A stretch of 41,981 bases of DNA, taken from positions 396,481 to 438,461 of the forward strand of contig VGMF01000001.1 in NCBI GenBank assembly GCA_016866475.1, written 5' to 3'. The notes under the pieces were generated by a model. That model did not search any database. It was not told the origin of the DNA and worked only from the letters and a program-made list of their open reading frames with translations. Shown piece by piece: positions 1-8,202 of the stretch. This DNA is from Chlamydiota bacterium (GTDB lineage Bacteria; Chlamydiota; Chlamydiia; Chlamydiales; RGXB01). Numbering within the stretch: position 1 is the first letter of the stretch; the number at the start of each line of letters is the position of its first letter. Both the position numbers and the translations under genes were made by a program.

Positions 1-88
1 TTTCTTCCCGGTAGAAAAAAAGACAGCCCAGCGCTGTCCCTTTAACAATAGGCTTGCCCTCAAAAGCAATTGAAGTATCCGCTGTCAT
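1..88 (-). CDS. ptsI: Probable PTS enzyme I N-terminus (partial)
   Basis: Only the first 29 codons lie in the window; the gene runs off the left edge. The start is the ATG at 88-86, nine bases after the hprK stop, so the two are probably cotranscribed. The visible residues include GKPIVKGTALG followed by CLFFYREE, which resembles the first strand of PEP-protein phosphotransferase (typically a short G-x-x-x-S/K-G-x-A-x-G segment leading into a hydrophobic strand). In C. trachomatis ptsI lies near comEC, and comEC is also nearby here. The assignment rests on a very short stretch plus the hprK neighbour. No HPr gene lies between hprK and this start, so a fused or displaced HPr is possible. Confidence 0.5.
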   Translation of the reverse strand, partial: MTADTSIAFEGKPIVKGTALGCLFFYREE

Positions 89-97
89 AAATTCATC

Positions 98-1060
98 TTA
101 GAGTATATCCAACGAGGTTTCTTTCGAACAAGCTTTCTTTGCGAGCGTGTCCAAAAGACGCACATTGAATTCTTTAGCGGAATTATATCCGGTCTCTTTG
201 AGGCGATGATTCAAAACAATCGTTTCCAACAATAAAACAACATCTCTACCCGGTTTTACGGGCATAATGTAGAAAGGGACTTTGATATTCAGTAATTCGC
301 AAAACTTCTCTTCCAGCCCAATTCTATCATAAAAGTGCGTGTCATCCCACTGCTCAAGCTTAACGATCAGATCGATTTTTTTAGATTCAGAGATGCACAC
401 AGCCCCATAAAGATGGGCAACGTTGATGATACCGATCCCCCGAATTTCCAAAAGATGCCGTGTCAATTCCGGTCCTGTCCCCTCAAGATACCCCCCCTTT
501 TTTTTAGAGACCAGAACCACATCATCTGCAATCAATCGATGGCCCCGTTCAATTAGTCCAAGAGCCGCCTCGCTCTTACCCACGGAAGAATTTCCCTGGA
601 TCAAAAGACCGATCCCAAATACCTCAACAAGAGTCCCGTGGCAGGAGAGGGTGGGGGCAAACTCCTCAACAAGAATCACTGTCAGGCGGGTAATGAGGTT
701 CATAGTCGACAGGCTGGATCGAAACAACGGAATTCTTCTATCATTACAAATTTCAATTAGCTCTTTTGGAGGACGGTATCTCCTCGCTACAAAAATCGCC
801 GGGACTTTTTTTCCAAATAACAGGGCAAGGCGCTCCTTGCGCTCCTCAGGGGAGATATCTTTAAGGTATTCAATCTCTATTTTGCCAAAAACAAGGATCC
901 GCCTTTCTGAGCGATGCTTTAAATATCCGCAGAGTGCAAGTCCGGGACGCTCCACCTCAGGAACTATAATTTTCTTTTCTTTCAGCCCCTCTGATCCAGC
1001 CGTGAGCTCAAGGCTCAACGACTCTTTATATTTCAGAAGTAGCTCATGAACAGTCAACAT
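98..1060 (-). CDS. hprK: HPr kinase/phosphorylase
   Basis: HprK phosphorylates and dephosphorylates a serine of the PTS carrier HPr, linking carbon status to regulation in the cytosol. The 320-residue product has the usual length. The N-terminal half (about 1-130) is the HprK_N-type domain. The catalytic half starts at HGTLVEVFGIG (141-151) and holds the P-loop GNSSVGKS (156-163), the HRLIADD segment (174-180) and the family signature LLEIRGIGIINV (203-214). The P-loop has NSS where many HprK proteins have DSG. The gene is divergent from ndh across an AT-rich gap and lies just upstream of the probable ptsI start. Full PTS sugar import cannot be judged from this window; in related chlamydiae the system appears mainly regulatory. 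Confidence 0.93.
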   Translation of the reverse strand: MLTVHELLLKYKESLSLELTAGSEGLKEKKIIVPEVERPGLALCGYLKHRSERRILVFGKIEIEYLKDISPEERKERLALLFGKKVPAIFVARRYRPPKELIEICNDRRIPLFRSSLSTMNLITRLTVILVEEFAPTLSCHGTLVEVFGIGLLIQGNSSVGKSEAALGLIERGHRLIADDVVLVSKKKGGYLEGTGPELTRHLLEIRGIGIINVAHLYGAVCISESKKIDLIVKLEQWDDTHFYDRIGLEEKFCELLNIKVPFYIMPVKPGRDVVLLLETIVLNHRLKETGYNSAKEFNVRLLDTLAKKACSKETSLDIL

Positions 1061-1232
1061 GATATGGAATCCACCCTTAAAGCTCTATCTTGCCAAAGAT
1101 CTTTTTAAAGATGCAACAAACCTTGCAAAAACAACGATATTTACCTAAATAAATCGGGTAGCATCTAAGATTGAGTAGGATAGACAAAAAGCTTAATTTA
1201 ATTTTTTTTTTTTGTTAAACAAAAAAGAGGTT

Positions 1233-2501
1233 ATGTTGCATCGTATAGTCATCATCGGTGGAGGCTTCGCGGGATTGAATTTAATCCGGGGGCTAAAGAA
1301 TTGCGATTGCCAAATCCTTTTGATTGACAAATCCAATTGCCATGTGTTCCAACCCCTCCTTTATCAAGTAGCAACGGCAAGCATCAGCGAATCCTCTATC
1401 TCAAAACCCTTAAGAGAGATTTTTAAAAACCAGCAAAACGTAACCGTATTAATGGATTGCATAGTCAGTGCTGACCGTGGAGGAAAAAAACTCCTTACCC
1501 AAAAAGGGGAGGAGATCCCCTACGATACGCTTATCATCGCGACCGGAGCCAAGCATTCGTATTTTGGCAATCCCCAGTTTGAACCTATTGCTCCGGGCCT
1601 TAAAACCTTAGAGGACGCCCTTAAGATTAAAGAGAGGCTCCTTTATGCTTTTGAAAAGGCCGAAAAATCGAAAAACCAGGTGGCGGCGGTCGAACATCTG
1701 GTATTTATTGTGATCGGAGGGGGTCCGACCGGCGTGGAATTAGCCGGATCGATCGCCGAATTCAAAAATCTGACACTTAAAAAAGACTTTCGTCGCATAG
1801 ATCCAAATAAAGCTCGCGTCCTTTTGATTGAGGGAATGCAAGAGGTTCTCCCCCCCTATCCCGAGTCTTTGCGCAAGCAAGCCCATAAAGATCTTGAAGC
1901 TTTAGGGGTAGAAATCCTCACCAACACGAAAGTCACAAACGTACTTGCACACGGTGTGGAGACCGATAAAGGGTTCCTCCACGCAAAAGTGATCATTTGG
2001 GCAGCAGGGAATCAGGCCTCGTCCATGCTGAAAACCCTTGGGGTTGAGCTGGATCGTCAAGGGAGGGCTATTGTGGGGCCCTATCTACAAATTCCGGGTG
2101 ATGAGGATGTGTTTGTAATTGGCGATGCCGCACATTTTAAAGGCATAGACGGCAACCCTTTGCCGGGAATTGCTCCTGTAGCTATACAAATGGGCTCCTA
2201 TACCGCTAAAAGAATCAAAGAAAAGCTTCTGGGAAGACCATTTAAGAAACCTTTCGTGTATTTTGATAAAGGTATGATGGCAATTATCGGGAGTTTTCGG
2301 GCCGTAGCCATCTCGGGTGGATTGAAACTAAAGGGGTTCTTCGCCTGGTTTGCCTGGCTCTTTATACACATACTGTACATCGTGACCTTTAGAAATCGTC
2401 TGATAGTCGCCTTGGACTGGCTTACCCATTATTTAACAGGCCGGTCCAGAAACTACCGTGTTATCATCAGGTCTGCCGAGGAGCTGGACGAAGAAAATTA
2501 G
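1233..2501 (+). CDS. ndh: Type II NADH dehydrogenase (NDH-2 family flavoprotein)
   Basis: This is a monotopic FAD enzyme that oxidises NADH and passes electrons to quinone at the inner membrane without pumping protons. The product has a dinucleotide-binding motif at its start (RIVIIGGGFAGL), a second NAD(P)H motif GGGPTGVELAG in the middle, an AAGNQAS segment, and a late FVIGDAAH segment typical of FAD-dependent pyridine nucleotide oxidoreductases. A hydrophobic stretch near the C-terminus (FFAWFAWLFIHILYIVTF) is probably the membrane anchor. I chose the ATG at 1233, with AAGAGG just upstream, over the in-frame TTG at 1212, because the Rossmann motif then begins at residue 4. The gene stands alone, divergent from hprK. 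NDH-2-like enzymes are common in environmental chlamydiae. Confidence 0.9.
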   Translation: MLHRIVIIGGGFAGLNLIRGLKNCDCQILLIDKSNCHVFQPLLYQVATASISESSISKPLREIFKNQQNVTVLMDCIVSADRGGKKLLTQKGEEIPYDTLIIATGAKHSYFGNPQFEPIAPGLKTLEDALKIKERLLYAFEKAEKSKNQVAAVEHLVFIVIGGGPTGVELAGSIAEFKNLTLKKDFRRIDPNKARVLLIEGMQEVLPPYPESLRKQAHKDLEALGVEILTNTKVTNVLAHGVETDKGFLHAKVIIWAAGNQASSMLKTLGVELDRQGRAIVGPYLQIPGDEDVFVIGDAAHFKGIDGNPLPGIAPVAIQMGSYTAKRIKEKLLGRPFKKPFVYFDKGMMAIIGSFRAVAISGGLKLKGFFAWFAWLFIHILYIVTFRNRLIVALDWLTHYLTGRSRNYRVIIRSAEELDEEN

Positions 2502-2519
2502 CGTCCTGGACATCCCCTC

Positions 2520-2543
2520 TTGCCTGTCTTTAAAATTAGGCAA
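2520..2543. repeat. Inverted repeat after ndh
   Basis: TTGCCT and AGGCAA, six-base arms 12 bases apart, lie about 20 bases after the ndh stop. There is no T-tract, so it is at best a weak hairpin. It falls at the left edge of the decayed APH/GNAT block and could mark its junction, but I see no matching copy on the right side. Confidence 0.3.
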
Positions 2544-2580
2544 CACTCTCTTAAAAATTCTTTTCACTAAAAACCGCATC

Positions 2581-3498
2581 CACCCAACTCACCTCAGGCG
2601 CTGATATAAAGCCCAAGCCATTGATCAAAAGACTTATTTTGTTAAAGTAAAACAAGATCATTTTCACGATAACAACATCGCTGTTCTAGAATTATTACAG
2701 ATAGCGGGTATTAAACAGATCACCTCCCCTATCAAAACAGTAGAAGGTAAGCAAATCCAGCAGGCAAAAGACTTTAACATTATTGTTTATCCATTTATTT
2801 AAGGAAAAAACGGATTTAATATCCCCTTAACCGACGAGCAGTGGATCGCCTTGGGACGAGCAATAAGGCAAGTCCATGAAGTTGATGTGCCTGTATATCT
2901 AAAAACACAAATTTGTCGTGAAGATTTTTCACCGAAGTGGCGAGACGTTGTGCGCTTTCTTTACACTCATATCGATATAGCGCCAAACAGCGATGATATT
3001 GCTGCGAATTCATGGAAATTCCTGGAAGAAAATCGATCCACTATTCATTATATCGTTGAGCGGGCTGAAGAGCTTAGTCAAAAAGCTTGCTGCCGTCCTC
3101 TCGAATTCGTTCTTTGTCATTCTGATATTCATGGAGGGGATGTATTGATCGATAGCAAAGGCGCTCTTTACATTGTTGATTGGGATGATCTCATATTGGC
3201 ACCCAAAGAGCGCGATTTGTTGTTTATTGGTGGAGGAGCGGGAAATGTTTGGAATAAGCCAAATGAAGAAAAGCTATTCCATGAAGGCTACGGTCAAACC
3301 GAAATTGATTGGACCTTGCTCGCTTACTATCGCTATGAACGCATTGTGGAGTATATAGCTGACTATGCTCAGGAATTACTTCTCAAACCCATAAAAGGCA
3401 ATAATAGGCTTGAAATGTATAAACAATTCATAAGCATGTTTGAAGTAAACTTAGTAGTGGATATTGCAATCACAACTGATAAAAGGATAAATGAATGA
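2581..3498 (+). pseudogene. APH(9)-like aminoglycoside (spectinomycin-type) phosphotransferase, decayed
   Basis: Intact family members transfer phosphate from ATP to spectinomycin-type aminocyclitols. From a TTG at 2851 a 215-codon frame remains open and resembles my recollection of Legionella APH(9)-Ia closely, including LCHSDIHGG, IVDWDD, APKERDLLFIGGG and GNVWNKP. The same frame continues upstream from 2605 through residues such as YFVKVKQDHFHDNN and ends at TAA 2800-2802, with homology resuming straight after (GKNGFN). The still earlier GAD(I) segment at 2597-2608 lies in another frame, so a one-base shift near 2608 is likely. The Brenner loop reads HSDIHGGD, with Asp where Asn normally binds the second metal. 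No credible start codon or N-terminus is visible; the left boundary is approximate. Almost certainly inactive. Confidence 0.8.
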
Positions 3499-3923
3499 AC
3501 GAAGAATGCATTTTAGTGCGAAAAAGTAATGTATATGCACCAGATTGTGAAGATATTTTATTTAACGGCATCAATGATGAAGCTGGAAAAGCAAAAGGGT
3601 TAAATCCCATAGACACTTTTTGCTTCAGCATAGAAAACAATCAAAAGCAAATTTTGGGAGGAATTAAAGGTATTATTTACTATGGATGCCTTTATGTAGA
3701 TAAGCTCTGGGTAAGAAGTCTGTTACGAGGCAAAGGCTGGGGAACCAAATTAATGTAAGAAGCTGAAAACCTCGGCAAAAAAGAGGGTTGCAGCTTTGCT
3801 ACAGTCAACACCATGGATTGGGAAGCATTGCCTTTCTATGAAAAACTGGGGTACACAATTGAATTTACACGCGAGGGTTATCAAAAAAACTCCAAAATGT
3901 ATTTTTTAAGAAAGGAGTTTTGA
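3495..3923 (+). pseudogene. GNAT-family N-acetyltransferase split by an in-frame TAA
   Basis: GNAT enzymes move an acetyl group from acetyl-CoA to an amine. The frame starts at ATG 3495, overlapping the end of the APH remnant by four bases (ATGA). It contains the acetyl-CoA binding signature RGKGWGTKLM (motif A), then TAA at 3756-3758. In the same frame the coding continues as EAENLGKKEGCSFATVNTMDWEALPFYEKLGY and on to a natural TGA at 3921, which supplies the missing C-terminal half of the fold (the DWEALPFYEKLGY segment is typical). The total length of 142 codons equals a normal small GNAT. A single C-to-T change in a CAA codon would explain it. It is probably a recent pseudogene, unless the stop is read through. 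Confidence 0.82.
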
Positions 3924-3932
3924 TTCCTTAAA

Positions 3933-4595
3933 ATGAACAAAAAATATGTATACAAACCCTACAACGAACTGTTTTCTAAGCTGTTTTTAGAAGAAAAAAG
4001 AAGACTTCTGAACATTCTTAAAGAAAAGTGTTTCGATATTGAACACATAGGGAGCACCGCAATTTCAGGTCTTGGGGGTAAAGGTGTAATTGACATAGGG
4101 ATTACTGTTGCCAAAGAAAATTTTGATGACTCTTTTGATAAAATAGAAAGTCTTGGGTACATTTTTAGAGAAAATGGAAGCAGCCCTGAAAGATGGTTCT
4201 TTCGTATTGACCTACCCGACCCTCAAGAAGGTACTAGAAGATATCATCTACATCTCACTTTTCCTGAAAGTATTGAATGGAAAAAACTTATCGCTTTTAG
4301 AGACTATTTGCGATGGCACCCATCCGTTTTAGAAGAATACGCCGAACTAAAAAGAAAAAGCGCAGAAGAAGTTAACGAGAATGGGGCTTTATACCGAAAA
4401 AAAAAGTCTCCCTTTTTTGAGAAAGTCTTGTATAAAGCTATGAAACATAAAATCTATTTCGTCATTGGAGCTTCAGGATCAGGAAAAACAACAACTTTAA
4501 AACGCTTTGAGGGAGCTATACCTTCAAATTGTACCCTGCTTCATTTTTTAAAGTATACTGAAGACTATGCCTTTTCTAGTTACCCTCCCCTTTAG
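3933..4595 (+). CDS. GrpB-family (UPF0157) protein fused to a truncated P-loop kinase
   Basis: Residues 1 to about 165 match the GrpB/UPF0157 family, a nucleotidyltransferase-like fold: EHIGSTAISGLGGKGVIDIGI near 37-57, the YHLHLTF strand, and the RDYLRWHP segment. A methionine at 4440 then opens a second unit, KIYFVIGASGSGKTTTLKRF, a clear Walker A of a small AAA/kinase-like protein that normally continues for more than 100 residues. Here it breaks off after about 30 residues and runs into the comEC start region, overlapping comEC by 29 bases. The function of GrpB proteins is unclear to me. The gene follows the two broken resistance-like genes and is probably part of the same acquired block. 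The P-loop tail is best read as a deletion remnant. Confidence 0.72.
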   Translation: MNKKYVYKPYNELFSKLFLEEKRRLLNILKEKCFDIEHIGSTAISGLGGKGVIDIGITVAKENFDDSFDKIESLGYIFRENGSSPERWFFRIDLPDPQEGTRRYHLHLTFPESIEWKKLIAFRDYLRWHPSVLEEYAELKRKSAEEVNENGALYRKKKSPFFEKVLYKAMKHKIYFVIGASGSGKTTTLKRFEGAIPSNCTLLHFLKYTEDYAFSSYPPL

Positions 4596-5706
4596 GCTTA
4601 AAAACCCGGCTCTGGTTACGACTCTAGGTATTTTAAGCGTCCAAATTTTTCCCTATCTGTCATGTACAAACCTGATCCTGCTGATTTTTTTTTCACTTCC
4701 GATCGCTCTTTTGGACGCTCCCCTTTTTTTTGCCTCGTTACTGCTTGGGTATCTCAATCCCGACGTTTCAGTTTTCACCTTTGATTGGAGTGAGATTTCC
4801 GGTTTTGGGCAAACGTTTGTAAAAGGAAAAATCTGTGCAAACTACTCCCCCTCCATAGCAAATTTTTTTCAAACTTTTTTTATGGGAGAAGCTCCGGAAC
4901 CCACCACAGGCGCCCTATTTCGATCGTTGGGCCTAAGCCATCTTCTGGCCATCTCGGGTTTCCATTTCCAATCCATTTTAAGCACCTTTGACGTTTTAGC
5001 GGTCAGATTTGTAAAAGGAAAGCCCTATTTCTATCTATTGATGCTTATAGCAGCCGGTTATTTCACCATAGTGGAGGGCTCCCCTTCTGTCCTTAGAAGC
5101 TTCATCTCTCTCATTCTTGGGCTGCTCGCCCCGACTTTAGGTAGGGTCTCTTCGCCTCTGAACACTTTCTATATCTCTTTTTTGTTAGTTTTCATTTTCA
5201 GCCCTAAGAAAATCCTGGAAACAGGATCCGTTTTGAGTTTTTTAGCTACCTTTGGGATCCTAAACTATGCAAATTTCTTCCTTAGAATTTTTGGCTACAG
5301 GGAAAAAACCTCATTTTATTTGTTTCCAACCCTCTTAAATCGGTTAAAAAAAACTTTTTTCAACATCCTCAGCCTTCAGCTAAGCGTGATGGTCACCACA
5401 TTACCCTATATATTTTTAAAAATTGGCGGTTTTGGGCCGATCGCCCTTTTGACAAATTTTGTTATACCCCCCCTAATGGTTCCCACATTCTACCTTTTCG
5501 TACTCTCTCTGTTCTTCCCTTTCCTAGCGCCCGTTTGTGAAAGGTATACTGAAAAAATACTCTCATTTTTGGAGCATGTCCCCAGGCCCTTGACCTTCCC
5601 CCTCTCTTTGCCGAGCACATTTGACGGATTTTTAGAAACCACCTTTTTGTTGGTCGTCGCCCTCCCTATTCTTCGCTCTTGCTATAAAACACCCGTTCCT
5701 GTTTAA
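4567..5706 (+). CDS. comEC: ComEC/Rec2-type competence membrane protein (short form)
   Basis: ComEC proteins form the inner-membrane channel that takes up single-stranded DNA. The 379-residue product is strongly hydrophobic, with roughly 7-9 membrane segments, and carries the competence-domain signature SHLLAISGFHF followed by a glycine/proline-rich transmembrane stretch (EGSPSVLRSFI). It is much shorter than the 600-800 residues of full ComEC: I see neither a C-terminal metallo-beta-lactamase domain nor a convincing N-terminal OB/DUF4131 domain. The ATG at 4567 lies seven bases after TATACT (4554-4559), a possible -10 box. In C. trachomatis comEC also lies close to ptsH/ptsI, so this is likely the ancestral position and the APH/GNAT/GrpB block an insertion between hprK/ndh and comEC. 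Confidence 0.85.
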   Translation: MPFLVTLPFRLKNPALVTTLGILSVQIFPYLSCTNLILLIFFSLPIALLDAPLFFASLLLGYLNPDVSVFTFDWSEISGFGQTFVKGKICANYSPSIANFFQTFFMGEAPEPTTGALFRSLGLSHLLAISGFHFQSILSTFDVLAVRFVKGKPYFYLLMLIAAGYFTIVEGSPSVLRSFISLILGLLAPTLGRVSSPLNTFYISFLLVFIFSPKKILETGSVLSFLATFGILNYANFFLRIFGYREKTSFYLFPTLLNRLKKTFFNILSLQLSVMVTTLPYIFLKIGGFGPIALLTNFVIPPLMVPTFYLFVLSLFFPFLAPVCERYTEKILSFLEHVPRPLTFPLSLPSTFDGFLETTFLLVVALPILRSCYKTPVPV

Positions 5707-5724
5707 TATTCGTTAAAGTTTCGT

Positions 5725-5798
5725 GGCGGACGTAGCTCAGTCGGTAGAGCTCCAGATTGTGGATCTGGCTGTCGCGGGTTCGAGTCCCGTCGTTCGCC
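5725..5798 (+). tRNA. tRNA-His (GTG)
   Basis: A complete cloverleaf can be folded. The acceptor stem GCGGACG (5726-5732) pairs with CGTTCGC (5791-5797). The D-arm starts GCTCAG, the anticodon stem CCAGA/TCTGG encloses loop TTGTGGA with anticodon GTG at 5759-5761, and the T-loop is TTCGAGT. The extra G at -1 (5725) faces C73 (5798), the identity pair of tRNA-His. CCA is not encoded (next bases are CT), so it must be added after transcription. It lies between comEC and ftsK. Confidence 0.97.
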
Positions 5799-5839
5799 CT
5801 TCTTGCTTTAAATAAGCTTTATTCATAACCTCTAGGTAA

Positions 5840-8131
5840 ATGCCTAAAGTTTCGTTTAAATCAGACCTTATGGAAGAAAAATCGCAAAAAAATCACAGTG
5901 AGATTTTTGGGTTTATCCTTTGTGCGTCGGCGCTTCTTTTACTGCTAGCTCTTGTCTCATTCCACCACCAAAAACCCGAGGCCAATTTTTTAGGCCTAGT
6001 GGGATATTTTACAAGTTTTGCACTCAATTACCTTTTGGGAATCCAATCCTTCATGCTCGCCTTTTTTCTGATTTTTTGGGGTGTCAAGCATCTGCTAAAG
6101 GATCCGTTTGAACAACCTGCTGCAAAAATTGTGATCTTTTCTTTTTTTCTTCTCTCCTCCTGCATTTTACTTTCGCTAATTTCGGGCAGCTCTCTCTTTA
6201 TAAACCTTAAAAAATTTGTTTTATTCGACACTTTAGTTGGCGATGGGCCTTATCCAACCAAAATTACCAAGGTCTTTCTGGGAGGAGTTCTTGCCGATTA
6301 CCTCTACCAGGGTTTACCCTATTTCAACCTTAAAATCCTCCTCACCCCCACAGGAACATTTTTTACATCTCTTCTGGTTCTAATCATCTCATTGATGTCT
6401 CTATTTGAAATCAGCCCTCTAACCCTAGTGGATCACATTAAAGATCGTATCTACCGTCTTAAAAAAGAACCCCCCGTTGATGAAACCTCCTCTTTTAGCC
6501 TGACTGCCCTGGATGCACCCCGTCGTGTTTGGCCCAAAAAAGTCAAAGTAGCAGAGGAGGATGCTATTGTAGAGGTCAATCTGGAAGAGCCGGAGCTTTT
6601 TGAAAAAAAAAAGCTTTTACCGAAGATTCGAGCGAGTGAGCTGGCTACTCCAGTAAAACTGGAGAACAAAAAAAAGGTCACCACAAACGGGTATGAATTA
6701 CCTCCGATCTCGCTTTTGACAGACGCCAAAAAAATTGACCAACCGCTACTGAAAAAGGATCTGGAACGCCAGGCAAGAATTCTGGAGGAGACCCTTTTGA
6801 GTTTTGGAATTGAAGGGAAAGTGGGCGAGATCAATTGCGGACCTACTATCACCTCCTTTGAAGTGCATCCTGCAATCGGTGTTAAAGTTCAAAAAATCAA
6901 AGCCCTTGAAAACGACATTGCCCTCAATCTTCAAGCTAAATCTATCCGTATCCTTGCTCCTATCCCCGGTAAAGCTGCAGTAGGAGTAGAAATCCCCTCC
7001 CCGACTCCACAGGAGGTGGGGTTCAAGCAGATGCTGATCTACTATAAAAACAACCAGAAAAAATTTCACATACCAGTTCTTTTAGGGAAAACCGTTAGCG
7101 GAGAAGAGGTAATCTGTGATTTGGCAAAAATGCCACATTGTATCATAGCCGGTGCAACAGGTTCGGGAAAATCGGTCTGTATCAACACGATTATCATGTC
7201 GATTCTAATGAACGCCTCCCCTGACGATATAAAATTAATTTTGGTAGATCCAAAAAAAGTGGAATTGACTCCCTTCAGCCACCTTCCCCACTTGATTGCA
7301 CCGGTAATCACTGAACCTAATGGAGCTTACGCCGCCTTGAAATGGATTGTGCAGGAGATGCAGCTCCGCTACGAGATTTTAAAACAGCTCGGTGTACGCA
7401 ATATCCACGCTTTTAATGGAAGAAAGCAGGATCTGACCCTTGAACAATCTTTGAGTGTTCCGGTACCCGAAAAAATGTTCCACATAGTTGCAGTGATTGA
7501 TGAATTCGCAGACCTGATGATGTCTACCAACGCCGATCTTGAGACACCTATTGCCCGTATTGCACAAATGGCGCGTGCGGTCGGGATCCATCTAGTGCTG
7601 GCAACACAGCGCCCGTCTCGTGAAGTGATCACAGGATTGATCAAAGCAAACTTCCCCACCAGGATCGCCTTCAAAGTGGCCAGCCGTATCAATAGCCAGA
7701 TCATTTTAGATGAAAACGGCGCCGAGGCGCTGCTCGGTAACGGGGATATGCTTTTTCTACCGCCCGGCTCATCGCAAATATTGCGCGCCCAAGGCGTCTA
7801 CATCAGAGATGAGGATATCAATCGGGTCGTCTCTTTTATTCAGGATCAGCGCCCAGCTAATTACTTGATCCAATCTTTTGACACTCTTTCGGAGGACCCC
7901 CTTTTCTCTGAAGAGGCTGAAGATGGGGAGGGGGGCGACTCGATGTATTCTCGAGCACTGGAAATTGTTGTGCAGCACAATAATGCCTCTACTACCTTCT
8001 TACAACGCAAACTGAAGATTGGATATGCCAGAGCAGCAAGCCTAATTGATGAACTGGAAAGTAGAGGGATCATCAGCCCCCCGGACGGAGCAAAGGCCAG
8101 GAAAGTGCTCCTACGGCCCGATTTGATGTAA
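5840..8131 (+). CDS. ftsK: DNA translocase FtsK/SpoIIIE family
   Basis: FtsK pumps chromosomal DNA at division and helps resolve dimers. The 763-residue product has four or so N-terminal membrane helices (to about residue 190), a short charged linker, the alpha/beta motor with Walker A AGATGSGKS (about 435-443) and Walker B VIDEFADLMM (about 550-560), the LVDPKKVEL motif, and a C-terminal winged-helix gamma domain (STTFLQRKLKIGYARAASLIDELE) that reads orienting DNA sites. The long Pro/Gln-rich linker of E. coli FtsK is absent, so the size is nearer SpoIIIE. I keep the ATG at 5840, with a weak AGG upstream; an in-frame ATG at 5870 is possible. It converges with the YycJ-like gene, as in C. trachomatis, where ftsK and yycJ are also neighbours. 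Confidence 0.96.
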   Translation: MPKVSFKSDLMEEKSQKNHSEIFGFILCASALLLLLALVSFHHQKPEANFLGLVGYFTSFALNYLLGIQSFMLAFFLIFWGVKHLLKDPFEQPAAKIVIFSFFLLSSCILLSLISGSSLFINLKKFVLFDTLVGDGPYPTKITKVFLGGVLADYLYQGLPYFNLKILLTPTGTFFTSLLVLIISLMSLFEISPLTLVDHIKDRIYRLKKEPPVDETSSFSLTALDAPRRVWPKKVKVAEEDAIVEVNLEEPELFEKKKLLPKIRASELATPVKLENKKKVTTNGYELPPISLLTDAKKIDQPLLKKDLERQARILEETLLSFGIEGKVGEINCGPTITSFEVHPAIGVKVQKIKALENDIALNLQAKSIRILAPIPGKAAVGVEIPSPTPQEVGFKQMLIYYKNNQKKFHIPVLLGKTVSGEEVICDLAKMPHCIIAGATGSGKSVCINTIIMSILMNASPDDIKLILVDPKKVELTPFSHLPHLIAPVITEPNGAYAALKWIVQEMQLRYEILKQLGVRNIHAFNGRKQDLTLEQSLSVPVPEKMFHIVAVIDEFADLMMSTNADLETPIARIAQMARAVGIHLVLATQRPSREVITGLIKANFPTRIAFKVASRINSQIILDENGAEALLGNGDMLFLPPGSSQILRAQGVYIRDEDINRVVSFIQDQRPANYLIQSFDTLSEDPLFSEEAEDGEGGDSMYSRALEIVVQHNNASTTFLQRKLKIGYARAASLIDELESRGIISPPDGAKARKVLLRPDLM

Positions 8132-8202
8132 GCTATAAAGTTTGAAAATGAACTGTAGCGAGAACTAATTTTTTTCTAGCTTAAGTGAAGAAAGAATATT
8201 TT

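Noticed and set aside
423-1049. A 208-codon plus-strand frame opposite hprK
   Set aside because: It is a shadow of the well-supported hprK; its Ser/Arg/Pro-rich composition is typical of antisense frames.
2520-4600. Insertion-sequence ends or a transposase around the APH/GNAT/GrpB block
   Set aside because: Only one short inverted repeat is present, with no partner on the right side, no direct repeats and no transposase-like frame.
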